Positions 9,801 to 17,753 of a stretch of DNA of 34,687 nucleotides are shown here, piece by piece. Positions within the stretch are counted from its first letter, which is position 1. Every line of letters begins with the position of its first letter. A program made the position numbers and the translations under genes. The stretch is from Saprospiraceae bacterium (GTDB lineage Bacteria > Bacteroidota > Bacteroidia > Chitinophagales > Saprospiraceae), in assembly GCA_017995875.1 (NCBI GenBank), contig JAGOIB010000008.1, positions 1 through 34,687 on the forward strand. The letters run 5' to 3'. The notes below the pieces were generated by a model. The model had not been told where the DNA came from. It searched no databases and saw only the letters and a list, made by a program, of their open reading frames with translations.

Positions 9801-10721
9801 AAGACACTGGCCAATGATGAGGATAGTTCTGAACGATCTTTCAATACACAAGTGAAACAGTTGTTTAAGGGAACTGCCACTGTACATGAAGGTAATTGGT
9901 CCATTGAATTTGTTCTACCAAAGGACATTGATTTCACCTATGGCCCCGGGAAAATTGGACTATATGCCCAAAACGGGGTTACGGATGCTGAAGGCTATTT
10001 CACTGATTTTATTATTGGAGGTGTTTCCACCGAAGGTTTAGCAGATGACAACCCACCTGTCATCAAACTTTTTATGAATGATGAAAATTTCATTTTTGGG
10101 GGAATTACAGATGCTAACCCGGATATCTATATACAATTGAGTGATGACAATGGCATAAACGTTTCCGGCACAAGTGTTGGACATGATATTGAAGCTGTTC
10201 TTGACAATGATGACAAAAACAGTTTTATTCTGAATGATTTCTACCAGGCATCTTTAGATAATTACACCAAAGGGGAGGTTAGATTTCCTTTAACCAATCT
10301 GGCCCCGGGTCTCCATACATTAAGGGTTACAGCATGGGATGTTGCCAATAATCCGGGAGAAGCATACCTTGAATTCAGGGTGCTTGGTACTGCGGATCCG
10401 GTGATTGAGGATTTGGGCAATTACCCTAATCCATTCTCAGAATCTACATTATTTCATTTTGAACATAACCGGCCTGGAGTGCCTATGGACCTCCAGTTGC
10501 AGATATATCAAATTTCCGGTCAGCTTGTCAAGACTATAAAGAGAGAGAATTACGTTTCAGACGGGTACCGGGTGGCTGATTTGGATTGGGATGGAACCAA
10601 TGACCGTGGTGTCGAGGTCGGTCAGGGGCTTTACGTTTACAGGGTTAGAGCGGTCTTCGACCATAATGGAAATAAGGAAATGATCGAGAGTGATGCCGAA
10701 AAACTCGTCATTCTCAGATGA
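6888..10721 (+). CDS. porU: Type IX secretion system sortase PorU
   Basis: 1277 residues with a signal peptide ending near GAQ (about residue 22). The central gingipain-type C25 peptidase domain carries its catalytic pair: His778 in YMGHGGQNGW and Cys812 in TATCSFASYD. The end of the protein resembles a T9SS C-terminal domain: NYPNPFSESTLFHF at the start, a DLDWDGTNDRG loop, GLYVYRV, and the final KLVILR. PorU is the surface transpeptidase/sortase that removes the CTD signal of T9SS cargo and joins it to A-LPS; it works with PorV in the attachment complex. The family is usually 1,100-1,300 aa, so this copy is full length. It is 49 nt upstream of porV on the same strand and divergent from the PorP/SprF gene. 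Confidence 0.95.
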   Translation: MKKLFTLLLSLSVLLPFKIGAQEVLHFDFHLNWSTGDILEFDHAGEFADNPLLPIYSVRFPIAGPAQLSALVQVVSSETVMISDLSLTADIPKSYTIGTSVEQDRGKYFGRVWILPLISTGEHTATRIIGGSLAVRVTSSGAGYTNRSGPSFKENSVLAEGIIHRVSVNTSGVYKLDYNFIKDKLKIDPSTFSPDRIGVFGNGDGRVPQWNSAPRVDDLEQCATLGSGLEDGQFNPGDYLLWYAQGPDQWTYDPESRLYNMELNNYDALNHYYIIIQGPTRNVVSSRADEANGDFVSASSLEYQRLEEEKVNLLGRYRPPGSGQEWYGDEMAVVDELDYTDKFDLTDLIPEDTLSYKVRFAARAANATRFYIKFDQHQASKEVGGVNLGDYESSFANDAFIQGVIIPEEPIQQILVRYPAADGANSRAWIDYIQLNFQKKNQYRQGTPLYIRDPRSIQGGTPIYTLDGVTQGCKIWDITNPFSPINQQFTSGNQITFSIHNTGFVPNEFICFDPAHDVLVPSYEGTVINQNIHNINQADLVIIYYEAFEEAALALADHRRNHDQMEVVAVPARQVFEEFGGGSIDPSAIRDFARMIYQRDPAFRYLLLIGDATYDYLGHTEDLPYQNFIPAFETQESLDPIRSFPSDDYYALLDDEEGDNLIGAIDIAVGRLPVSTAEEAKAVVEKIIYYDSNPATLNDWRSRVVMVADDQDSNTHLNQADGLAVLDNVRHPVHNSQKIYLDAFPQESTPGGDRYPGVNETIDLNMKKGALTVTYMGHGGQNGWSQERVLGINQAQSYDNINNMPLFITATCSFASYDEPGFTSAGEHLLLNQKGGAVALMTTVRAVYSGSNERLTKAVLKFLYEPDGPGIYPSFAEVLRRAKNENAIDTLDNNARKFTLLGDPSQRLAIPVFGIEVTEFEGKLVGNGIVDTISALEKASVSGIITDHNGAIISDFNGEIFLTLYDKVQTRKTLANDEDSSERSFNTQVKQLFKGTATVHEGNWSIEFVLPKDIDFTYGPGKIGLYAQNGVTDAEGYFTDFIIGGVSTEGLADDNPPVIKLFMNDENFIFGGITDANPDIYIQLSDDNGINVSGTSVGHDIEAVLDNDDKNSFILNDFYQASLDNYTKGEVRFPLTNLAPGLHTLRVTAWDVANNPGEAYLEFRVLGTADPVIEDLGNYPNPFSESTLFHFEHNRPGVPMDLQLQIYQISGQLVKTIKRENYVSDGYRVADLDWDGTNDRGVEVGQGLYVYRVRAVFDHNGNKEMIESDAEKLVILR

Positions 10722-10733
10722 AATCAATTAAAG

Positions 10734-10741
10734 TATCTTTG
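10734..10741 (+). promoter_or_regulatory. Candidate internal -7 box for porV
   Basis: TATCTTTG matches TAnnTTTG exactly in the 49-nt gap between porU and porV, 29 nt before the porV ATG. No clear -33 TTG is seen. It could let porV be expressed above porU. Confidence 0.45.
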
Positions 10742-10770
10742 CATTCAATTATTCAATAATTCAGCTTTTC

Positions 10771-11964
10771 ATGAAATACATTTCACTCATTGTATTAATG
10801 CTTACAGGGGTAACTATGGCCAGCAGCCAATACTGTGATCCCACCATTACCGATAATTGTCCTAATGCCATTATTTCAGCCGTACCCTTTCTAAGGATTG
10901 TTCCTGATGCAAGGTCAGCCGCTATGGGAGATGGTGGTATTGCCATTTCGCCTGACGCCAATTCAATGCATTTTAATGCATCAAAGCTGGCATTTATTGA
11001 TTCCGACTATGGGCTGTCTGCAAGCTATTCTCCCTGGCTTAGATCGCTTGGCTTACAGGATGTTTACCTCGCCTATCTGGCAGGGTATAAAAAGGTAGGA
11101 GAAAATCAAACCTTAGGAGCATCACTACGCTTTTTCTCGTTAGGGGATCTTCAGTTTACAGATATCAATGGGTTGTCATTAGGGCAGGGAAACCCGAATG
11201 AATTTGAAGTGGCACTTGCCTATGCAAGAAAGTTATCCGACAAATTCGCAGCCGGCCTTACAGGTAAATTTATTTATTCAAATCTCGCAGGAGGACAACA
11301 AATCGATAATATCGATATCGTTGCAGCAACATCCGGTGCAGTAGATATCTCCTTTACCTATCAAAACCCTATTAAAATTGCAGCCGGAGGAAATCTGCGA
11401 CTTGGCGCTGCCTTTACGAATATTGGTTCCAAAATATCTTATACTAAATCAGAGTTTAAGGATTTTATTCCCGGTAATCTTGGTATTGGGGCAGCCCTCG
11501 AGATGAATTTTGATGATTACAATCAACTTAATTTCCTTCTTGACTTTAATAAATTATTGGTACCAACACCTATAAGTCCTGACGATTCGCTCAATTACGA
11601 TGCGAATAATAATGATTATCCTGATTTCAGGGAGAAACCTTTATTTGAAGGTATATTCGAATCATTTACCGATGCACCGGGTGGATTTTCTGAAGAGATG
11701 AGTGAAATATCTTTTTCTGTTGGAGCAGAGTATTGGTACAACAAACAATTCTCCTTCAGGGCAGGCTACTTTTTCGAAAGTCCAAACAAAGGCAATCGTC
11801 AGTTTCTTACAGCAGGCCTTGGGTTGAAGTACAATATTTTCGGAATTGATATTTCATACCTGGTACCTACTTCTAACCAAAGAAGTCCACTCGATAATAC
11901 CCTTCGATTTACCTTGATTTTCCATTTTGATGAAAAATCGAAAGAAGCGGCAAACACGAATTAA
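10771..11964 (+). CDS. porV: Type IX secretion outer membrane channel-associated protein PorV (LptO)
   Basis: 397 residues with an N-terminal signal peptide (cleavage probably near SSQ, residue 20). The conserved opening is present: NAIISAVPFLRIVPDARSAAMGDGG, SPDANSMHFNASKLAF, and YSPWLRSLG. The rest alternates barrel strands (AGLTGKFIYS, NLRLGAAFTNIGSKISY) and ends in a C-terminal strand (LRFTLIFHF), as expected for this FadL-like barrel family. PorV collects T9SS cargo at the SprA translocon and presents it to PorU. The gene directly follows porU and is closed by the hairpin at 11998-12036. Confidence 0.95.
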   Translation: MKYISLIVLMLTGVTMASSQYCDPTITDNCPNAIISAVPFLRIVPDARSAAMGDGGIAISPDANSMHFNASKLAFIDSDYGLSASYSPWLRSLGLQDVYLAYLAGYKKVGENQTLGASLRFFSLGDLQFTDINGLSLGQGNPNEFEVALAYARKLSDKFAAGLTGKFIYSNLAGGQQIDNIDIVAATSGAVDISFTYQNPIKIAAGGNLRLGAAFTNIGSKISYTKSEFKDFIPGNLGIGAALEMNFDDYNQLNFLLDFNKLLVPTPISPDDSLNYDANNNDYPDFREKPLFEGIFESFTDAPGGFSEEMSEISFSVGAEYWYNKQFSFRAGYFFESPNKGNRQFLTAGLGLKYNIFGIDISYLVPTSNQRSPLDNTLRFTLIFHFDEKSKEAANTN

Positions 11965-11997
11965 AATCTAAAGATTTAAGATCCTTTTGATCTGAAT

Positions 11998-12036
11998 AAA
12001 ATTGCCTGAGGAAATTCCATTTCCTCAGGCAATTTT
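11998..12036. terminator. Perfect 17-bp bidirectional terminator after porV
   Basis: AAAATTGCCTGAGGAAA (11998-12014) and TTTCCTCAGGCAATTTT (12020-12036) are perfect inverted arms with a 5-nt TTCCA loop. The plus-strand product ends in TTTTATTT after the GC-rich part. It serves porV on the plus strand and could also stop transcription arriving from rnpB on the minus strand, about 100 nt away. Confidence 0.9.
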
Positions 12037-12139
12037 ATTTCATGGATGCTCCATTTACGATTTGTGATGCATGAGGGCAAAGTTGTATGGATATTAAATG
12101 ATTCCAAGCAACGTGTTTCTGAAGACTAAGTCAAAAATT

Positions 12140-12547
12140 GCATCTGTGGTGGATAAGCCGGATTCTGTATTCCCACCGCGAGGTGAGATATCTATCATTG
12201 ATCTGGGCCGGACATTGCTGCACCGGCTCTAGCTGCCTACCCCCTTCAACTATTTGCATACGCCGGCGAGCCGCCGGATACCCTTTGACCAATAAATTGG
12301 TTTGGGAATTGAAGTGTACATGACATTTCAGCCCGTAAGGTTTATCCCATGGCCGGTTGCCCGGACCATGCGTGCGCTCTTACCACACGTTTTCACCCTT
12401 ATCCCACTCTGCAGCAGGACGGTATAGTTTTCTGTGACACTTTCTGTCTCCGCCTGGGACGGATCCCATCCGTTAGATGGTACGGTGCTCTACGCTGTCC
12501 GGACTTTCCTCTCCTCTTTCAAGGAGCGATAGATTCACCACAGATGC
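12140..12547 (-). ncRNA. rnpB: RNase P RNA (type A)
   Basis: The minus strand carries the universal 5' core GAGGAAAGTCCGGAC, the central GGTAAGAGCGCAC region, and the 3' core ACAGAATCCGGCTTAT. The ends pair as helix P1: GCATCTGTGGTG (from 12547) with CACCACAGATGC (ending 12140), 12 bp. This gives a 408-nt RNA, normal for bacterial type A. It is the catalytic subunit that trims tRNA 5' ends. A short T run (AATTTTTG) follows P1 on the 3' side and may help end transcription. The apparent small reading frames on the plus strand here are not genes. Confidence 0.95.
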
Positions 12548-12614
12548 GAGTTTGTAACGATGGAGTGGAGGTAAAAGTTCGTTCCTGGTAATTTTTAGCC
12601 CGTTGAATGCCTGG

Positions 12615-12646
12615 TATCACTTTAGTTTTACTGCAAACAAGTGATA
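12615..12646. promoter_or_regulatory. Inverted repeat between rnpB and the sensor kinase gene
   Basis: TATCACTT (12615-12622) and AAGTGATA (12639-12646) are a perfect 8-bp inverted repeat separated by 16 nt; inside it GTTT and AAAC can add 4 bp after a 2-nt bulge. It lies in the divergent rnpB/kinase gap, 41 nt before the kinase start, and no T tract follows either side. It could be an operator or a leader hairpin; the function is unknown. Confidence 0.35.
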
Positions 12647-12687
12647 GTTAATATATTATTTATTAAATATTATCTTTATGTGATAAT

Positions 12688-15600
12688 ATGCATGGCAACG
12701 CTATAGTATACAGGTATCTGCTTATGGCAGGAGGATGCATTTTAGCATTGCTTGCCCTGGTTGGATTTGACCACCTTTCCTATGACAGGACGCACTTTGC
12801 CCAGCAGATAGAGGATAGTATTCAGGATATGGAAACCGAAGCTGTTCACCAGCTTCGTGAAGGAGATTGGATTGGTCAAATAAGGTCTGTTCAGAAATCT
12901 GACAAAATACTCTCCAATGACCTGGTGAGCCAGATTGAAAAGTTAAGCCAGCAAGCATTTACAGTTTATCTCTACCAAAATGACAGCCTTATTTTTTGGT
13001 CTAAGGCTGGATTGATTATTGATCCCCTGCACAAGGAGTTTGCAAGTATCCCTTGTGTCATAAGGGATCACCGGCAGGATTATTACGTAAAAAAGACGGA
13101 GATAGCCGATGGCCAGGAACTACTCCAGGTGTATTTTAAAATCCCCATTCTCCCTGAGCAGGAACAGGCATACAGCATTGGCGTAACGCCTTATAAATTT
13201 GGACACCCTTCTCCGGACAATGCAATACTGATACGAAGCATCGATGGCTCTCCAATCGCACATATCGTGTTGTTGACGAGGGAGTTTTCCTTTTTCATGC
13301 AGTCCCTGATGTTGATATTATGTACGCTGTTTTTCTGGGCTATTAGTATGGCCTGGATTTATTGGATCAACAACAGACCTGAGGCGCAGGTATCGCATCT
13401 CAATAAAATTTTACTTCAGGTACTCTTTGTGCTCGGCCTTCGCATGGGTTCCTTGTATATTCCATACCATGATTTTTTTGATCAGCTTTCGCTCCTGAGC
13501 CCGATCATTCAGAATATTGAATTTCCATATTCCACTATGGATTTGTTGATCGACAGTACCATATTTCTATGGTTGTGCACGTTGGCGAGCAAGATATACA
13601 GCAGAGATTTACAGGCAGGCATCAGCAATGTATTTATTCCTTCTGTGAAGAAAAGATGGGCAGACAGATTGATGACTACAAGTCATTATGTGGTGGTGAT
13701 TATGTTGTGTGGCCTGACGGCATGGATATTGCGCCAGGTGGTTGGTCAAAGCAATTTCAGGCTGGATCTCGGGGAGATATCTTTGTTTGATATACATCAC
13801 TTTTTGTCCATCCTCGCTTGTGGCCTTATCGTGATGGGTGTATTTTCTTTCTCTTTTCAGATCGTCACCAGGGCCATTTTTTATACAACCAATTTTTATG
13901 AGCGCATGATAGCCTTGCTGATGGCGGGTGTTATCAGTTTACCCTTGATTCATCTTATCAAAATTGATATTCCTTTTGTTGGGTTTTATCTTGGGGTGTT
14001 CATCCTCATGACATTACTTGATCTGTATATTGAACAGGGCAATAAATCTGTCATCTGGGTGATGAGTTGGTTGGTTGCCATTTCAGCAATGACTGCTTTG
14101 GTGCTGTATAAGTATCAAAAGGATTTTGAAAAAATTGCCCGTACAGATATTATCCAGGAAATACCGGGCAGTTTTGGGATGAATGAAAGATCAGAGGAGG
14201 ATATCAACGAATGGCTGCCAAATTTGCCCAGGAAATACAGCATGGGGATTTATCGTGAAGGGCAATTGATTTTCTCTCACCGATATGATTATCCGCTTGT
14301 CCTACCCAAATTTACAAGGACAGAACCGGGAGAATTTTTTGAACTCGCCACAGCAAATGACCGGACAGATATTGGCTTGCGCGATCATGGAGAACGTGTC
14401 ATCCTGATAGGGAAGAAAGTGGAAGGTGTCAATGAGGTAGTTTCTCTTTTTTCATTAATATTTACAGTCTTTAGTTTCTTGCTATTTATCCTGGCCGGGT
14501 TGAATGCAGTGTTTGGTTTCCTGCCAAAGAATATGGAATTGACCATTTCACCCAGGCCTTCCCTTCGAAATAAAATTCAGTTAGCCGTTGTTATTATTAT
14601 CATTCTCACCTTTGTCATTGTTGGGTTGCTGACGGTATATTATATCCGTACCAACAGTAGGGCAGACGAAGTGAGGCGTTATGATGAGCGTCTTCGCAAT
14701 ATAGCGGGTATGATACGTCAATCGATATCTCCGGAGAATATGCGGCAGGCATCTCGGATTGCAGCTGCAAACAGTGCTACCAATAAAATCTATGATCCGG
14801 AAGGAAATCTCATCAACCAGCAAGACAATGCAGATGGAAATAGCCATCCAATAGCCAACAAAATGGCATTTCTACCAAAAATGATTCTGGATGCAGGCTC
14901 GAGAGATTATTACCTGACAGGAACACATTTTGATAATGAGAGCCCCAGGCGGCTAAGTGATGTTGGTTATGTTAGTATTCATAATGGAGCGAAGCAATCA
15001 GGTTATATTGAATTGACTGAGTTGTTTGCTGCCGGAAGTGAAGGAGGAGACCCCGGCTCTGCTTTCTTTATGACCCTGCTCAATGCTTACGTTTTTATTT
15101 TTTTGATAGCGATTGGTATTGCCGTCTTGATGAGCAGATCCATTACCGGTCCTGTAGCTCAGCTCAGTGAGAAGCTCAAGAAAATTCGATTGGGTAAAAA
15201 GAACGAAACCATCCAGTGGGCTATAGATGATGAAGTAGGAGAACTCATTCGCGATTATAACAGTATGGTCACCAAGCTGGATGAAAGTGCTTTGCTCCTC
15301 GCGCAAACGGAGAGGGATACCGCATGGAGAGAAATGGCCAAGCAGGTAGCCCATGAAATAAAGAATCCGCTCACGCCCATGAAGCTGAGTATACAATATC
15401 TCGAACATGCGGCAAGAGAAGAAGGTACGGATCTGCCATCCATGATAAAGCGAGTCAGCAAGACTTTGATTGAACAGATTGATAACCTCACACACATTGC
15501 TTCCGAATTTTCAAGTTATGCTAAAATGCCTCAGGCGATGAATGAGGTATTCGTAATCAATGACGTAGTTGCTTCTGTGCATGATCTGTTCCGCAAGCGC

Positions 15601-16047
15601 GAGGATATGGACATTCAGTTGCAAGTTCCAATCAATGACTTATTTGTGTTTGCGGATAAAAGCCAGATTATACGTGTCCTGAACAATATCGTGAAGAATG
15701 CTATACAGGCTATCCCAAAATCAAGGAGGGGCCTTATCCATATAAAATTGAATTATTCCAATGAGAATGTCATCATTTCGATTCATGACAATGGTGTTGG
15801 TATTGACGAATCGATGCGGGAGAAAGTGTTCTATCCCAATTTTACAACCAAGTCTTCAGGAATGGGACTTGGCCTTGCCATCTGCTCTGATATTATTCAG
15901 TCCTTTGATGGACGGATTTATTTTGAAACAGAAAAGGGCGTTGGGACAACCTTCTTTATTGAATTACCACGTCACTCGATGAATGATGATTATCATGACA
16001 AACCTGACAATCCGATCAGGACAAGCGTCATAGAAGATCAGGAATAA
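12688..16047 (+). CDS. Large NtrY-like membrane sensor histidine kinase
   Basis: 1119 residues. After TM1 (about 10-26) comes an extracytoplasmic segment to about 200, then a block of about eight predicted membrane helices to 474, a second outside segment (475-580), two helices (583-610, 628-655), a third outside segment to about 790 and a last helix (793-815). HAMP follows (816-868), then HisKA with His889 in AHEIKNPLTPMK, and a HATPase domain with N box NNIVKNAIQAI, G1 box DNGVGID and G2 box GMGLGLAI. It should autophosphorylate in response to an envelope signal. HEIKNPLTP is typical of NtrY-like kinases. No response regulator is next to it, so the partner is unknown. It converges on recN with 8 nt between stops. 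A TATCTTTA box ends 9 nt before the ATG. Confidence 0.88.
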   Translation: MHGNAIVYRYLLMAGGCILALLALVGFDHLSYDRTHFAQQIEDSIQDMETEAVHQLREGDWIGQIRSVQKSDKILSNDLVSQIEKLSQQAFTVYLYQNDSLIFWSKAGLIIDPLHKEFASIPCVIRDHRQDYYVKKTEIADGQELLQVYFKIPILPEQEQAYSIGVTPYKFGHPSPDNAILIRSIDGSPIAHIVLLTREFSFFMQSLMLILCTLFFWAISMAWIYWINNRPEAQVSHLNKILLQVLFVLGLRMGSLYIPYHDFFDQLSLLSPIIQNIEFPYSTMDLLIDSTIFLWLCTLASKIYSRDLQAGISNVFIPSVKKRWADRLMTTSHYVVVIMLCGLTAWILRQVVGQSNFRLDLGEISLFDIHHFLSILACGLIVMGVFSFSFQIVTRAIFYTTNFYERMIALLMAGVISLPLIHLIKIDIPFVGFYLGVFILMTLLDLYIEQGNKSVIWVMSWLVAISAMTALVLYKYQKDFEKIARTDIIQEIPGSFGMNERSEEDINEWLPNLPRKYSMGIYREGQLIFSHRYDYPLVLPKFTRTEPGEFFELATANDRTDIGLRDHGERVILIGKKVEGVNEVVSLFSLIFTVFSFLLFILAGLNAVFGFLPKNMELTISPRPSLRNKIQLAVVIIIILTFVIVGLLTVYYIRTNSRADEVRRYDERLRNIAGMIRQSISPENMRQASRIAAANSATNKIYDPEGNLINQQDNADGNSHPIANKMAFLPKMILDAGSRDYYLTGTHFDNESPRRLSDVGYVSIHNGAKQSGYIELTELFAAGSEGGDPGSAFFMTLLNAYVFIFLIAIGIAVLMSRSITGPVAQLSEKLKKIRLGKKNETIQWAIDDEVGELIRDYNSMVTKLDESALLLAQTERDTAWREMAKQVAHEIKNPLTPMKLSIQYLEHAAREEGTDLPSMIKRVSKTLIEQIDNLTHIASEFSSYAKMPQAMNEVFVINDVVASVHDLFRKREDMDIQLQVPINDLFVFADKSQIIRVLNNIVKNAIQAIPKSRRGLIHIKLNYSNENVIISIHDNGVGIDESMREKVFYPNFTTKSSGMGLGLAICSDIIQSFDGRIYFETEKGVGTTFFIELPRHSMNDDYHDKPDNPIRTSVIEDQE

Positions 16048-16055
16048 TCTGGCAA

Positions 16056-17720
16056 TTAGTTTTTTACAGCTTTTACAAGGCTTTCTGCATTGGATAACGC
16101 AGCTTTTGAAGGAGGGTCACCACTTAACATTTTGGCAATTTCAATCAATCGCTGGGGAGGAGTCAGATGCTGTATGGCTGAAACGTCTTTATCACCTTCA
16201 GTCACTTTGGAAACATGGTATTGGATATTGGCATGCGCTGCAATCTGTGGTGAGTGTGTGATCATCAGAATCTGGTGTCCTTTAGCCAGGGATCTGATGA
16301 GTTGGCCCATACGCCAAGCTACTTCTCCGGAAATACCGGTATCTATCTCATCAAATATTATAGTAGGCAATTGTGCCTGGGCAGCATAGATTGATTTTAG
16401 CGCAAGGCTAAGTCTTGACAGCTCTCCACCTGATGCCACTGCTTGAAGCGGCAATGGTGCAACACCTTTGTTGGCGGAGAAAATAAAATTAACGTCATCT
16501 GATCCATGTGCTCCCGGAACTGAAAGTGAATTCAGCTCGATATCAAACTGAGCATTCGACATTCCAAGTTCATGGAGCAGTGCGATAACTTTTGGAACAA
16601 GTTTTTTAGCGCCTGCTTTTCTTTTTTTAGACAACTTGTCCGCTTTCTCCGAAACGTCAAGGGTTATTTTACTAATCTGATTTTCTAAGGCTGCGATTTG
16701 CTCGTTGACAGATGAAAGCGATGCCAATTCACCTTTAAGTGACTGATACACTTCCATCAGTTGTGATTCATCCTTGCATTGGTATTTCTTGACAAGGCCA
16801 TACAATTGATTTAGCCTGTTGTGAACCCTGTTGAGCTTGGCAGGATCCTTTTGCCCCGGGCCTTCCATTCGACCTACTTCGAGTGTCAGATCTTGTACTT
16901 CTACACGGAGAGCTTCTATCCGGTCCCCGATTTCACCAATTGGTAGATACACCTTTCGGATGCCTTCTATTTGTTTGATGAGCACCGTCAATTGTGAATT
17001 CATCGAATGAGGACCTGCATTCAAGGCTGATTCCAGATGTGCCAACACATGATCTATTGCCTCAGCATGTTCAAGCATGTTCTGAGATTCTTCCAGGGTT
17101 TGCATTTCACCTTTTGTCAGCTTCGCATTTTCAAGCTCATCAATTTGGAATGAAATAAATTCTTTCCTGCGGGCTGAAGATTGTTCAAGCTCCACAGTTT
17201 TGGATAATTCATTTTTAGCCGCATTGAGTTGCTGATACAACGTGACATACTCCTTGTAAATGGGTAAGGATTCCGTGATGGTATCCAGTACGTTGACCTG
17301 GTAATCTTTTGACTGAAGAGCAAGATTATCATGTTGATGATGGAGCTCAATCAGATAACCCGTAATTTCTTGCAGGGCTTTAAGGGAGACAGGCGTATCA
17401 TTGATAAACGAACGACTCCGGCCACCTCCACTGATTTCCCTTCGACATATAAGGAGGTTATCGAAATCTAATCCCTCTCTTGTAAAGAGCGGTTTGAGTA
17501 TTTCATCCTTTAAGGAAAAGTGTGCTTCAACAATACATTTCAAGGATTCGTCGGGTAATACTTTTGAATCAGCACGCCGACCCAACGCAAGGCCCAGGGC
17601 ACCAAGCAGTATTGATTTTCCAGCCCCTGTTTCACCGGTTATAATCGTGAGTCCAGGCTGGATGGAAATATCCAGTTCCGGAATGATAGCATAGTTTCGA
17701 ATGATAAGCCGGGTCAACAT
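16056..17720 (-). CDS. recN: DNA repair protein RecN
   Basis: 554 residues, the usual size for this SMC-like ATPase of double-strand break repair. The N-terminus has LTRLIIRNYAIIPELDISI and the Walker A loop GETGAGKS (about residues 30-37), followed by LGALGLALGRRADS. The middle is a long coiled coil. The C-terminus has the ABC signature SGGELSRLSLALKS, the Walker B segment IIFDEIDTGISGEVA and the MITHSPQIAAHA loop. It lies 33 nt downstream of the TMTC-like gene on the same strand and is probably co-transcribed with it, although no functional link is obvious. Confidence 0.95.
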   Translation of the reverse strand: MLTRLIIRNYAIIPELDISIQPGLTIITGETGAGKSILLGALGLALGRRADSKVLPDESLKCIVEAHFSLKDEILKPLFTREGLDFDNLLICRREISGGGRSRSFINDTPVSLKALQEITGYLIELHHQHDNLALQSKDYQVNVLDTITESLPIYKEYVTLYQQLNAAKNELSKTVELEQSSARRKEFISFQIDELENAKLTKGEMQTLEESQNMLEHAEAIDHVLAHLESALNAGPHSMNSQLTVLIKQIEGIRKVYLPIGEIGDRIEALRVEVQDLTLEVGRMEGPGQKDPAKLNRVHNRLNQLYGLVKKYQCKDESQLMEVYQSLKGELASLSSVNEQIAALENQISKITLDVSEKADKLSKKRKAGAKKLVPKVIALLHELGMSNAQFDIELNSLSVPGAHGSDDVNFIFSANKGVAPLPLQAVASGGELSRLSLALKSIYAAQAQLPTIIFDEIDTGISGEVAWRMGQLIRSLAKGHQILMITHSPQIAAHANIQYHVSKVTEGDKDVSAIQHLTPPQRLIEIAKMLSGDPPSKAALSNAESLVKAVKN

Positions 17721-17753
17721 ATATTTTACGGATGAAGCTGTAAGGGTGAAGTT

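Noticed and set aside
12138..12591. Two small plus-strand reading frames
   Set aside because: They lie antisense over RNase P RNA, which fully explains the sequence.
14998..15495. 165-codon minus-strand reading frame inside the sensor kinase gene
   Set aside because: It is antisense to the HAMP/HisKA coding region and shows no domain.
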